Source of the DNA: Ettlia oleoabundans
Taxonomy: Eukaryota > Chlorophyta > Chlorophyceae > Chlamydomonadales
Assembly: GCA_019693395.1 (NCBI GenBank)
Contig: JAAMXP010001306.1
Location: 2,248-62,115 of the forward strand
DNA length: 59,868 nt
Reading direction: 5' to 3'
The notes beneath the pieces are model-generated. The model made no database searches. It was not told the DNA's origin and saw only the letters and a program-made list of their open reading frames with translations. The translations under genes and the position numbers were made by a program. Positions 45,577 to 58,600 of the stretch are shown piece by piece (the first letter of the stretch is position 1; each line of letters starts with the position of its first letter).

Positions 45577-48500
45577 ATGCAGCCCGTCACACTACCTTGC
45601 AGCAGGCCACCGAGCCCTACCTGCTGGCACCGCGCCACCCTTAGAGCGTTGGAGCACGCCACGCTGCTGCACACGGCCCGATTGCCAGCAACAGCACCAC
45701 CGCGCCGCGGCCTTGCCGCCACTGCTTTAGCAGCGAGGCCGGGCGGGCAGCGTTGCCGTAGCTGCAACGCTGCGCCGCTCAGCAGCGCTGAACGGCTGGG
45801 ATCAACTGCCTTAAACCTGCTGGCGAGTGTTCACCGCAGCAGGCGCCAGGCCTGGACCACGCGGGGCAGCTGCCGGCGGTGCCGTGTGTGCCACTCGGTA
45901 GGTGGCGCCGGCGGTGGCGGTGCAACTGGTGGCGGCGGCGATGATGGCGGCAGCGGGGATAGCTCGTCCGATGGCGCTCCAGCAGCAGCACTGGCGGTGT
46001 CTACAGGGCTGTGTGGAAGGGAGGATGTCATTCTGCTGGACGTGACGGGTGGGTGGGATGGTTTGATCAGGCTGAGCCGGCTGGTAACTTTACTACTGGT
46101 TGATTTGCTGGGATGGAACATGCCTTGGCTTGCTTCTCTACAGCTCTCTCATGCATTGCCCCTGCTCTGATTTGCTGTATTATTAGCAGACCACCATGCA
46201 TTGCTGTGTCACATTGCCTGCCCTTGAAGTAAGCGACCGGCATTCCAAATGAAACATTTTCTCCTTCACGGCTCCATGCGTGTGCCCCGCTGGTGCAGGC
46301 ATGCGCTGCGCAGGCTGCGTCAGCAGAGTCAAGGTGCTGCTGGAGCGGGAGGAACCAGTGCAGGCTGCCTCGGTGAACCTCGCCACAGAGACGGCCGTGG
46401 TGCGGGTGCTGCTGCCCCCACCAGGTGCCAGCAGCAGCGACAGCGCAAGCATGGGTGGCACTGAAGGCAACGGGGCACAGGCCGGAAAGCACGCTGAGGC
46501 AACCGCAGCACCAGTGGTAGCAGCAAAGTCAACTTCACAGGTGGATTTAGAGGCTGAGCTGTCAGCATATGACCGACACTTGGCGAGCATGGGGGAGCAG
46601 CTGGCGACGATGCTGACTGAAGCCGGCTATGCCGCCACCATGCGCCAGCAGGGTGGCGGCAGCAGCGCCAGCACTAAGGTGGTGGCAGCAAAGCGCGAGG
46701 AACGCATGCGGCGGCTCAGGTGGGTGGAGAGGGGCAAGGCGCTGATAGCATGGGTGGTTGTGCCTGTGCTGGAGCTGTTATCAGTAAGTACCGTAGTGGA
46801 GAACCATAGTGGTTTGAAACCAACTTGCTGGGCTGTTGAAGCCCAGCGGGAGACTAGGTTGTCCAACCGATTCATGAGAGCATTGCTCAGCCTGTCTGCC
46901 TGCTCTTTTCTAATCCCTGCATCCGCCAACCAACTGGTGGTGATTTGTATTGTTCTGGCTTCGCAGGGAGACGACTCGGCGGCTGGGAGTGGCCTGGCTG
47001 CTGGCCTCGGCTTGCCTGGTCCACCACCTGACACACTGGCTGGGCTCAGCGGCTCCCTCCTGGCTCCACGCCTTTTCCTCCACACCTGTGCATGCGGCAC
47101 TGTCGGCCCTGGCACTGCTTGGTGAGACGTTTAGGTGCTGCTGACGCACACAGTGAAGCAGCATCGGTGCCCGGGAAAGCACCCGCATGTTGCAACGGCT
47201 GCACCACCGTTGCTGGTTGGTCGGGAGGCCACTTTGTGCAACCGGCCCGCCAGATCTTGCCGCTGAGCTTGTTGCTCACTTCAATGCCACTTCCGTCTTA
47301 GATTTCTATGTTGGCCATCTTAAAATTCTATGTTGGCACATCATGTAGGTCCGGGGCGCAGCATCATCGGTGACGGGTTCAAAGTGCTTGCCAAGGGGGC
47401 CCCAGACATGAACAGCCTGGTTGGGCTGGGGGCCACCGCATCCTTTGCTGTCAGCGCTGTGGCTGCGCTGCTGCCTAAGCTGGGTGAGTGAGGCGGCCAG
47501 CTGGACATGGGAGGGCAGCAATGACTGTGTGGCTGGCGCTCAGCCTTGCTGCTTTGCTGCCTGCCAGCAATCCCAAAACTGACAACCGGCAGCTAAAGAG
47601 GCCTCGACCCTGTCGCACTCGTGCGCTGTGCTTTGCTTTTCTGCACCCTGCTGTGCCAGGCTGGCGCACCTTCTTCGAGGAGCCCGCCATGCTGCTGGGA
47701 GTGGTGCTGGTGGGACGGGCGCTTGAGGAGCGTGCCAAGCTGCAGGCATCAGCTGACATGGCGGCCCTGCAGGCAAGCATGAGGCTGCATGCCTAACACG
47801 TGACAGGGCAGCTTGACATTGTTGGCAGGGGCAGCAGGGATAGCTCGTTCCAAATTGGAATGTGGCTCAGATCTGGCTGTCCCCATTGCTGCCTGCTCGC
47901 AGGGCCTGCTGCCCCCCAAGGCGCGCCTGCTGCTGAACGATGGCAGCTGGCGGGAAGTTCCCTCGGAATCCGTCGCAGCGGGCGACGTGCTGACGGTGCT
48001 GCCAGGAGACCGAGTGCCGGTGGACGGGGTGAGGAACACACCCAGCATTCTGTGTTGGTTGGCATTGGGATCGCAAGGGTGTGGGTGTCATATGATGTCA
48101 CCAGCAGATCACAGCAAGGAGTGTCTTCGTGATTCTCCAGTTGTGTTGCACAGACCTATGTGTGCTTTTATCGTCATTGCAAATGTGGGTCCTGGCTTAA
48201 GGTTATGTTCTTTCCTCTATGAAACGGTGATGCAGGTGGTGGTGGGTGGCCGCAGCACCGTGGATGAGTCTGCCCTCACCGGAGAGCCATTGCCCGTCAC
48301 TAAAGCTCAGGGTGAGTGAAGGTTGAAGGTTACCAATTTAATGAGCATTACTGGGAAGCAAGGTGGAGCGATAGAAATCAGAATGAGGAGGTTAATGTAG
48401 CAGTTCAGTGTGTGTCACCCCACCGCCGGCACCTCCAATCCTCAGACTCACCTCTGGCTTCTACTTGATGCTATGAAGCTCGACTTCCAGGCACCTGTGC

Positions 48501-51500
48501 CCCTCAATGTCATGAGCAAAAGGCTCCCTGTGGTGGATAGTGGAGGCGGTAGTCTCAAAATACTCACTGCTGCCCTCTTTCAGGTGACAAGGTCACTGCC
48601 GGCACCGTCAACTACGACGGCCAGATCAGCGTGAGGGCGGTGCACAGCGGCGGCGACACGGGTGAGCAGGCAGGCTTGTCATGTTTGCGTAAGTAGATGA
48701 CAGGCATTTGCCAACGATGGAGCTCTTTGAAGTGGCATGCATGCTAAGGTTGACTTGATCGCTGAGAAAGTTGAAGCTGTTGAATTTGAGCCGCCACGCT
48801 CTCCCACCAACGCCCTGGCACACCCTTCCTGACCAACCTGTGCAAACCGCCCTGTGCGTCCCAGCCTTGTTGACAACTATCCTTCCTGCCCCGCAGCCGT
48901 TGCCGACATTGTCCGGCTAGTGGAGGTGGCACAGTCACGCACCGCGCCTGTTCAGCGATTTGCCGACATTGTGGCGGTGAGGGCAGCAGGGATCGCTGCT
49001 TCTGACTGCGGGGCATGTGCTTTGCTGCTAATGCTCACCAAGATTTGGTTACAGGATTTCCGCTGCGTTATTATCTGTGGACCGATTTCTTTTGCAACTT
49101 GACTGTTGAGCCCGAGCTTGTCCTGTCCGTTGGTAATGAAGGACGATATTTTGCATGGTTGTTGCTTTGCCATTACCCCTTTGCAGGGCAAGTTTACGTA
49201 TGGGGTGATGGGTGCAGCCGCCGCAACCTTTTTTTTCTGGGCCGGCATCGGTACCAGAATGTTCCCACAGGTCAGTGCATCTTGACCCCTGGTATGCCCG
49301 CTGCCTGCTCTGCCTGCTTCGCCCACTACTCCAACAGCCTGGAGCGGCTTGTGCTTTTGTATCTTTGTTTCCCACATGCCCCGTTCTGCCAGACCAACAC
49401 TGCCTCGTCCCTACTCGCGCATTGTAGCTTTGCCAACCCACCCATCCGCCCTGCGTCCCTGCCCGTTGCAGGTGCTGGCGCCCTACGCCGCCACAGCCGC
49501 CTCCAAGGCCGCCGCCACCGCACTGCTCAGCCTACAGATGGCCTGCAATGTGCTGGTCATTGCCTGCCCCTGTGCCCTGGGTCTGGCAGCGCCCACGGCG
49601 GTGCTGGTGGGGACATCGGCGGGGGCGCGGAGGGGGCTGTTAATCCGGGGAGGAGACGTGCTGGAGGTGAGTGGGCGGCTGGTTTTGGTGAGCCGCTTGG
49701 GCTTTACGAGGGGACGGGTGGGTAATTTGCTGGCTAGTCGTTGGCTGGCTGTCAAGCTCACAGTGCTAAGTATGTGGCCAGGATTGCTTGGTGGCCCTGT
49801 GGGGGGGATTTGCGTATATTCTAGTCACTGAGTGGACGGAGTATGGAGGAGCTGTTTGTGCTGGCCGTGTTGGAATCCATGGGAGCCCCAGCACCCCCCG
49901 CAACACTGCACCGGCCTTCCTGGATGGCCCTGTCTACAGGCTTGCCTCAAACCCCCCCACCCCCGCCACCCCCCCGGTTTTCGTCATGCACACTGTATTG
50001 TTGACCCGTGCAGGCAGCCTCCCACGTTGACACGGTTGTGTTTGATAAGACAGGCACCCTGACAGTCGGCAAGCCTGCGGTGGTGGAGGTTCGCCCCCTG
50101 GCAGCGGCCGCTTCCGCACCAGCAGAAGGCAAGCAAGCAGGAGCTGGCAGCACAGCGGCAGCGCAGGCTCCTGATCCGACTGAGCTTCTGCTGCTGGCCG
50201 CAGCTGTGGAGCGTGGCAGCACGCATCCTATTGCCAAAGCAATCGCAGCAGCGGCAGTTACGGCAAGCAGCACCGACGCCAGCAGCAGCAGCAGCAGCAG
50301 TAATGGCAGCAATGGCAGCACGAATGGAAGCAGCAGTAACTCCAGCAATCGCAGCAATGGCAGCAGCGGTTTTACTCATGCTATTGGGTACACAGCGGAG
50401 GAGGGCAGTTTTGTGCAGGAACCCGGGAGCGGCGTGACAGCCACTGTGGCAGGTCGGCGGGTGGCAGTGGGCACGCTCGAGTGGGTCACCCGTCGCCAGC
50501 ACGCCCAGCAGCAGGCAGCAGCAGCACAGGCTGGTAAGCCCGCCGCCTCCGCTGCCATGCCCAGCCTGCAGCAGGAAGCAGCAGCAGCGACAGCAGGAAC
50601 CGGCAGTATGGGCGAGGGCGGAGCCAGCCTGAGCAGCAGCCAAACAGAGGCGCTTGCAGCAGAAGCGGCGGCAGCCAGCCGGCCAGGGCACATCCTGGTG
50701 TATGTGGGCATCGACGGCCAGCTGTCGGGAGCGATTGAGATTGCAGATGAGCTGCGGCCAGATGCCGCCACTACCGTGCAGAGGCTGCAGGTGGGTGTGT
50801 GTTTGGAGGGACAGGCAGGTCTGTGTATGGATGTGGTGCACCGGCTGCTGCCCCACTGATACACCCAGCCTCTTCTTAGCATATCTGGTGTACCAGCTGG
50901 ATGCGATGCTGGTAGGTGCAAGCAGTGAATGCCACCTAATCCCAATCCCTCAGCCCAGGCAATCCCGCTTTGAAGACTTTCCACCAGCCGCCTGCCATGC
51001 TTCCCTGCTTGTTGCAGAGGCTGGGAGTGCGAGCAGTGATGCTCTCAGGAGACCAGCCCGCCACTGCACATGCCATGGCTGAGGCTGTAGGAATCGCACC
51101 GCAGGTGAGGCACACGGGCTCTACCCATTTGCTGACCTGGTAGCTGCGACTCAAGCGCTATGGAGGGAAACTTGTTTCCCATCCCAGTTCATGCCGGCCA
51201 GTGCAGTGCCAGATGTGTGATGGCCGCCTGCCTGCCTGCCCGCCTGCCTGTCTGCTCACCTGACCTCCTCACTGCGCCGCCCTCCTCACCTGTCTGCCCA
51301 CCTGCCTGCAGCACGTGTACGCGGGTGTGAAGCCGGCAGGCAAGGCGGCCCTGGTGCAGCAGCTGCAGGCTCAGGGGCGGAGGGTGGCCATGGTGGGTGA
51401 CGGCGTGAACGATGCAGCGGCACTCGCCCAGGTGGGTGGGGGCAGGGGGCAGGTCCATCCCAGCGCCCCATTGAAGGACAGCGAAGTGAGGTGCAGGCTG

Positions 51501-52723
51501 GGAGATCAAGGAGGTGTCGCCGCCGCAAATATGATGCGAGTATTAGGCAATTTGTTAGTACCAGTGCGTCGCCTGCCTAGCTGCATGGCCGACCTGTTGT
51601 TGCCGCTGCCCGGGTGTGTGTGGAGACTCTGTGCTCAGCGATGAGCGAGTTCTGACACCTCTCTGCATGCCCCATCCACACCCTCTGACAAGCAATCCCT
51701 GCTTCCGCCCCATCCACCCCTCCACGCCCTCCCCCCAGGCTGACGTGGGCATTGCCATGGGTGGCGGCGTGGATGCAGCCAGCGAGGTGGCGGATGTGGT
51801 GCTGCTGGGGGACAGGGTGCCGCAGGTGGGTGTGGGAGGAGCAGTACCACGTCACGTGGCTGTTGGATGGGAACAAAGTGCCAGGGCTGCATGGTTGGGC
51901 AGCACCCGTGAACCATGCTGCCATTACCACTCCGCGTTGTAATCGCCCTTTTTGCTCTGTTCAACCCCATCCCCATTACCCAGCAGCCATACCACCATCT
52001 TTCCATCCCCATCCTAACCCCCCCCCACACACCCGCCACCCCCACCCGTGCATGCCGTCGCTTCAGGTGCTTGATGTGCTGGCGCTGAGTCGCGCCACGC
52101 TGCGCAAAATCCAGCAAAACATGTGGTGGGCAGCCGGGTACAACCTGGTGGGCATACCGCTGGCAGCGGGTGCGCTGCTGCCCGTCACGGGCCTGGCGCT
52201 CACCCCAAGCCTCTCGGGTACGCCGCCTGCTGGTATTGTCCTGTCAATGATCGTGGTTGAATGCTCAAGGGACGCACAGTTGCTGTGGGAGCATGCTGGC
52301 AGTGTCCTTGTGTAAGGCCCCGCCAGCCAGTTTGGGAAGTAGGACGCTGCCTGCTGCCACGCTGCCACCCTCTTTCTACATCTGTTTGTTCTTATGCTGC
52401 TGCAAACTGTGCAAAGCACGGTCAGGCCCACATGTGCAAGCATTATTCCAGCCTGACTTGTTTTCCTCCCGCCCGCACTGCGTGCCGTGCTTGATGCAGG
52501 CGCCATGATGGGTCTCAGCAGCTTGGCAGTAATGGCCAACTCCCTGCTGCTACAGTTTGAGGGCCGCCCGCCGGCCCCAAAGCACGTTGCAGCAAAGCAG
52601 CACAAGCAGGCAGCCAGCAACGATACGCAGCAGCAGCAGCAGCAAGCAGCGAGCAACAAGACAGCTGCTGGGCGTGCAGATGATGGCAGCGGTCCTGGCA
52701 CGGGGCAATGCGCTCCCGCTTGA
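45577..52723 (+). CDS. Gene N: P1B-type copper-transporting ATPase, plastid-like
   Basis: About 17 exons from ATG 45577 to TGA 52723. The N-terminus is rich in Arg, Ala, Ser and Thr (transit peptide-like), then a Gly-rich stretch. The metal-binding domain has GMRCAGC, with its first Gly codon split by an intron (46048/46299). Membrane helices, an actuator domain with [12 protein letters not shown], the ion-binding CPC at 49564-49572 ([15 protein letters not shown]), the phosphorylated Asp in DKTGT at 50044-50058, the HP pair of the nucleotide domain at about 50223, GDQPAT, and the hinge [11 protein letters not shown] at about 51395-51425 are all present. The final helices ([34 protein letters not shown]) match copper ATPases. 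The plant relatives PAA1 and PAA2 deliver copper to plastocyanin; the leader suggests the same. The nucleotide domain carries Ser/Asn/Gly and Ala/Gln-rich insertions. The C-terminal tail is Gln-rich. Confidence 0.92.
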
Positions 52724-53081
52724 GTAGCATGCAGTTGAAATCCATGGACCATCCTACCAATGTGTGATACTCCCCTTTGATTACAAGCTGACTGACTGCA
52801 CCTTGGTGGCGTGCATAACCGCTGGTGCATATCCTGTTGACAAGCTTCCTTGCCAACTGGCTGTCCCATACTTGTCTCCACCTACAATAGCCACTTATCA
52901 ATGTTGTTCATTCCCTGTGACATAAGCGGCAGGCTCTGCGATGCTGTTCATAATCAGTTTGCGGGACTTTCAAGGAGCAGGGACCAGTACAATGTGCAGA
53001 TCACTACAGCCATTAACAAGGGGCAAAGCCAAAAAGCACTGGCGGGCAAGCTTGGGGGCAGGTCAGCTATATTGGGAGGCA
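52724..53081. other. Convergent 3' region between genes N and O
   Basis: 358 nt between facing stops. On the minus strand a TGTAA (TTACA at 52781-52785) lies about 300 nt after the gene O stop. Nothing else was recognised. Confidence 0.4.
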
Positions 53082-55071
53082 TCAGCGGCGTCCCCGTGTC
53101 ACAGCAGCCTTGCGGCTCTTGGGCTTGTCGCCCCACTGCTGCTGCCGCTGGGGGCGCTGCTGCTCCACCGCCTTCTGCACATGGGGCACCTTTGGTTGTG
53201 ACGCTGCTGATGCTGCTGCTGTGGTCGACGGCTGCTGGCTATCAACTGCTGGCTGCAGCTGCTGGTGCTGCTGTTCTGGCTGCTGCTGCTCCACTGCAAC
53301 CGTTGCCGCTCCCGCCTGCTGTGCCTGCCCTGCTGTGTCTGGCAGGATGCTGAGCCTGCCAGCCAGCCTCCAGCGGTTGGCGGGTGATTGCTTTAGTCCG
53401 TGCTCAAACACCCAGTAGTCCTCCACATCAATGACCTGTGGGGGAAGAAGAAGGTAAAAGGAAAATGTTGAGAAGATGTGGCGCTCCGCTGATCGGGTCA
53501 AGCATGGGAAAAGGTGAACTTGCAAATTGTCCGCGACTCAAGGAAGCAATGCTACCATGGTGGCAGAAGCGGCGTAGGTAGCACATGGCAGCAGCATATG
53601 GTGCAGAGCTTCAGCACAGCCAAGGCGTCTTCCTCTATCGGACCCCCTTGCCTGCAACACACACCTGCTCTGGGTTTCCAGCCACCAGCCTGCCGGTCCT
53701 GTCATATGCTGCAAATCGCTGCTTGCTGGGGATGCGCACTGTGAGCTGCGCAAAGCCGTTGGTGTCATCCTGCAGGGCCAGCTCAGTGGGAGGTGTGGGT
53801 GAGGGCAGACGCTAATGAGCAGGCCAAGTTGGTGACAGCAGCCCGACTAATTTGACACCAGATATTGCACGTTATCAAGCGAAACAGCACTATGAGAGCA
53901 GGGCAGCGCATCGCCTGTCCTGCAGCAAGCGTTAGGACAACTAACAGCACTGCAGCAGCACCACAGCGGTACCACAGCGGTACCACAGCGGCACCTTAGG
54001 GTCTGTCATGATGAGCCGACCGTGCACCGTGGTCAGCTCCTCCACAGTTGGTTCCTGCAGAGAGCCCATAAGCATGGTTGGATGCTGGCAAGCCTGTGTG
54101 ATGCTTTCATCTTATAGCGTCAAAAACTGGGGAGGACAGGAGCTCAGCAGCGCTAGAAAGGAGGTATTGGCGCAAGCCAGCACACAACAAGACATGTGCA
54201 GACCAACAGGACGGTAAACTTTGCTTCTAACAATATGAGCAGCCCTGCCTAGCCCAAGCAAAGCCCAGCCACCTGAACCTCAGGCGCAGCCAGCTTGCCT
54301 TGAGTATGTCCCACTGCACACGCGTCCAACCGCCGTCCTCGCGCTGCTTGAGCTGGCGCTTCATGTCCGAGAAGACGGCAGGGGTGACAAGCTGGCGCAG
54401 GCTGCCCTTCTCGCCTTCAGCCAGAAAGCGGCAGATGTCCTTGTACAGCACCAAGCTTTCTTCCTTGAACCCCCTCCTGTTGAAGCCTGGGATGCGCTTC
54501 CTGCGCCGCATGGGTTGGCATGCCACAAGAAAGCGACAGTAAAAACCACGACGCGGGCATGAGGGGGAGCAGAGGGGCAGAGCTGAGAAGAGCAGGCACT
54601 TGCATACTCGTCACACCTCACGCAGTTGGAAGGCACTCACTTGCACTTGGCTAGCGTATAGAGCGACTTGAACTGGCCTAGGAAGCGGCGCCACACCTCC
54701 TTCCACCCTGACAGCGTAAAGTACGCCTTGATGGGAAGGCGGGGCGGTATGCCGCGGTACGGCTCTGCCAGCAGGTTGGCTGACACCATGGACAGCCGCA
54801 TCTGCATCTGACGCTGCATCTCAACGGGCGCCGTGTAGCCGGACCGAGGCATCTTGGTGCCTAGTTGGGCATATCCGCGTGCGGTCATAGACTGCCAGGG
54901 ATTTTTCAGCCCTGCCGGAGATGCGTAGCTGGCTGCATTGAACAACGGCTGCCAGGGGGCGCGGCTGAGCACTGGCGCGGCGGAAAGGCCGCTAGGTGCT
55001 GCCGCTGCCGCTGCTGATGTACCAAAGGTGCATAGCTCCTTGAACCCCTGCATAATATTGCTGCCAAACAT
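53082..55071 (-). CDS. Gene O: mitochondrial large ribosomal subunit protein mL45 (Tim44-like)
   Basis: Exons 54641-55071, about 54270-54500, about 53997-54055, about 53669-53770 and 53082-53435 (stop TGA). The N-terminus is Ala/Ser-rich with few acidic residues, followed by a tract typical of a mitochondrial presequence. The Tim44/mL45 domain follows: SLVLYKDICRFLAEGEKGSL, then VFSDMKRQLKQRE, WTRVQWDI, FAQLTVRIPSKQRFAAYDR, GRLVAGNPE, and a closing VEDYWVFEHGLK then RWRLAGRL. The Q-x-x-[VA] strand, D-R-x-G-x-L-V-x-G and V-F-E-x-x-L order fits mL45 better than the import motor protein Tim44, which has a long coiled-coil N-terminal half. mL45 helps dock mitoribosomes to the inner membrane. A Gln-rich, basic tail after RLSIL is an addition. 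Confidence 0.82.
53960..53994. repeat. Three tandem copies of an 11-bp unit in an intron of gene O
   Basis: The unit CCACAGCGGTA is repeated three times in a row (the last copy ends GCA) immediately before the splice site region of the LIMTDPK exon. Likely a minisatellite seed; each copy contains CAG. Confidence 0.85.
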
Positions 55072-55683
55072 TAGAGCGTCGTCTGATCATGAGGTTCGGA
55101 ACAACGGCGCTCGAAACGCGAACTTCTAGGAGGAGTGCGAGTGTCTCACCTGTTGCAGGGCGCCAGCCCGGCTGGAAACAGTTGAAAGGCTTTTGCGGAA
55201 CATGCAAAACCGCAATTGATTGGCCGGTAGCTAATGCCGAGCCTCTAGGGCACACTGTGCCGCGAGGCGAGCGCACCGGCAAGCCCGCAACAGTGCTGCT
55301 AGTAGGTGATGAAATAATTAATTGGTTGATTGCGTCTGATCGCCTCTGGCTTTCTGCCGCATCCTCCCTCCAAGCTGGCGCTGACTAGGTTTGCAGGCGG
55401 ACATTGGCAGTTTACGAGAGACCTTCTGCTGATCACTGTAGTGTGTCAGCCGGCGAACTTTTCCACGCATATGCATCCTCGCACCAGGGAATGTGATCTG
55501 CCAAGTGATGCGAGAATTGCAGGCTTTGACAGTGTTCGGCACCCGCTCGTGGTGCTCTCCAAGAGTATGAAATCTAGCAGGCGGCATGGAGTTGCTGTAG
55601 CCTCCAGCAGCACAACCTGGCACGGCTAGCGCTACCCCGCCACCACTGAGCTCTGCCTCAGGCGGCTGCCTCAAGCGAGCGAC
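55072..55683. other. Divergent region between genes O and P
   Basis: 612 nt between start codons. Two overlapping plus-strand open frames (55089-55388 and 55330-55629) have no recognisable domain and are probably chance or 5' UTR. It presumably carries promoters for both genes. Confidence 0.4.
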
Positions 55684-58600
55684 ATGCCAGCCTTGGTGCT
55701 GTTTGACAGGAGGTGGCTACTGGCCAGCGATGACGTGCCTCTGCCAGCTGCGGCATGCGCCCTCTTCCATGCGGTGCGAGAGCAGCGTAGCACGGGGCAG
55801 CTCAGCCGCTGCCACTGCCGCCGCCCTTGATTAGCAAGACCCACTGTGTTGTGTGACCAGCTGCCCAGAATCCAACCGGTGTCGCTCATACACACTTCTG
55901 CAGGTATGGTGCATCCTCTTGGTCATCTGGTTTGCGTCGGTGCATGGCCCACGCGAATGCAGCGGGGCGTGGCAGTATGACGTGGCAGTGGGCGGCCTGC
56001 TGGCAGCCTTTGCTCTGTCATGCGGCCTGGAGGTTGGGCTAGTGCAGCACGGCCTGCGTGGAGGCCCCTTTGAGGCGCGGCGGCGCCGTCTTGTGCCGCG
56101 CCTCATCTACCTAGACTTCATCAGCCACTGCTTCCAGGTGGGTTCGTGGCTGGCCTGAAGCTGTAAACCAGGGCTCAGATCGCTGCTTTTGGCAAGCCCA
56201 AATTACGTAGTGTCAGCATGCTTGCCTCGGTAAGCCAGGATGCAACGGCTCCTCTCTGCATTATCATATCATCCACTCGCAAGCTGTGTTGTGACCTGCC
56301 CAGCCTGTTCGTACCCAGCCACAATACAAGTGGTCACTCACTCGCAGGTTGCCTTCAACAGTTACTCCACCTATCTGTTGTACAACACCCGGCGGCCTGA
56401 GTGCGAGGGCGGCACACTGTGGGACCCTTTCAACGTGATGTTGGTGCTCGTGTGGTGCACATGGGGATTCATCGCCGCTCTACTGCTGCTCCTGGTGCTG
56501 ACATATAATCTCTTCCCGGACTACAGAGGTGAATAGGGTGGCTGCTGCCAGCTGCTGCCTGCTGGCTGCTGATGGTTGTATCTGGTCGCCTGGCTGGCTG
56601 GTGTTGCGGCTTTGGTGAGGTTGTGAGCACTGGTCTGTGCTGGGTTTCCCATTCTCGTTGTATACTGAACAACCCTCAACTGTGCCCGATTCTCCTAATG
56701 GCAATGTTCGTCGCAGATCCCAAGTCCTGGGAGCGGCGCTGCACCTGCCTGGGCGCCCTGTGTTGCTGCTGCCACCGCCAAGACCAGCTGTACACGGACG
56801 ATGAGGGAAAACCACAGCGCATCACAGCGCGCCTCGGCAACATCTTTGCCACGGTACGCAAACTACCCTTGCCCCGGCCCTGTGTAGGTACTGAAATCAT
56901 CAAACACACACCCAGGCTCATCACGCTGCGCATGCTGTTTTATTCCTACCTAATCTGGCGACGTGGATTCCCTCGCCTTCCCCTGCTGCAGCTGTTTTCT
57001 CATGTCGATCTAACTGCCACCGACGTGCTTCTCGCCTTCTCCCTGGCCATGACGCTGCAACGCATCCAGCGCAAGCGGCAGAAGGCGGCGGCAGCAGAGG
57101 CATCAGCAGGGCAAGGAGGGATGGCGCATGTGATTGCCACAGAGGAGCGGCAGCAGCAGCAGCAGCAGCCTCCCCCGGGGTTCTTAGAGCGGCACTCCTC
57201 GCCTTGGCCTACCAGTACCATCCAGCTGTCAACCCAGAACAGCCCCGACCGCACCGCCAGCGCATGCAGTGCAGACGAGCTCCTGTCCCGAGGCAGCGCA
57301 CCTGATCTGGAAAGCGGGCTGCTGTCAATCAGCCAGCGGCGCCTGCTGCAGGCGCAGCTCAGCAGCAGCGGCGGGGCGACTGGGGCCAACGCCAATGTCG
57401 GCGGCGGTGCTGGGCATGCTCTAGCTGTGTCGGGAGATGTGTCGGCTTCAGAGCTGCACCGCACCTCCCATTTCAGCCTGGCGCACCCCCAGGGCAGCAA
57501 CCTTCAGGTTGGGGCAGAGAAATTGGAGGATGAGGAGGAAGATGAGGAGGCACATCTGCAGCATGCCCACCAACATGGCGAGGACCTGGGACCTGTTGAT
57601 GCAGGCGAGTGCACTGCTGCCAGCGGCACCAACCACAACAACTGATGCCTTCTGCCTCTGCTGCCATTGGCTTCCTGTTGCTGCAGGCATCACACTGCTC
57701 ATCTCGTGGTGTACAGTCAGCCCTTGTATCTTTGCTGCTGCGATATGTTGCGATGTTGCGTCGCCACTTCCAATAGCAGTAGCTTTGCTGTGTATGTTAT
57801 GCAGAGACATTACGTCAGGCCGCCTGGGCCATGAAGTTTGCATTTGCTAGCTACGGCTACCTGCTGTATATTTTTGAGAAGCCCACGTGAGCACGGAGGG
57901 CAGCAGGGAGCAGCAGGGTGGCCAAAGCCTCCTGGCAGGCCTTCGGAGAGCAGCAACTGGGCTTATGAATGCCGTTGTGTTCAACCCATCCAGCGTGCCG
58001 GCTTGCAGTTCGGACTGCGTCGCCTGCTTCCATGTGCCTTGATTAGGCAGGGGTGCAGGCACCCACCCTACATCACCTGCAACATCATAGCTCCCAGTAC
58101 TTCGTTGCCTCATTTGCGCTGCTCTCCTGTCCCCCCCCTCCCCCCTGGCACAGCTCGGGTTGCATGCAGCTGTTGTTTGGACGCAACTGCGGGCTGTTGG
58201 TGGGCGCAGCCAAGGGGAGACGCGTAAGGCGGAAGCTGGATCTCCACCTCATACATAATCTCAATCGAGAGGCAACACAGCAGGCAAGGGGTTAGGCCGT
58301 CGGCGAGGAAAACGTAGGAAAGGTTGGCGAGGGAAATATTGAAGCATCAGGCAGCGTACCCTTGCGTGGCTGGGTTTCTTAGGTGCGCATCCCCATTGCA
58401 AGAAGGTCCATTTTGTCATCGCCTCTCCCTCTTACCCACTCACGTCGAGATACACAAACACACCTGTGTTCCTTCCCTTCTTCTGACATACTTGCCCCGC
58501 CCTTTTTTGCCGCCTCCTTCCACAGTTATGCTGCCATACCCTTGCGTTTTCGCTCCTTGCTTCCCATGTTCAGTCCTTCCATCCTTCTCTTCATCGTCCT

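Noticed and set aside
55089..55629. Two plus-strand open frames between O and P as a separate gene
   Set aside because: They overlap in different frames, have no recognisable domain and sit directly upstream of the well-supported start of gene P.
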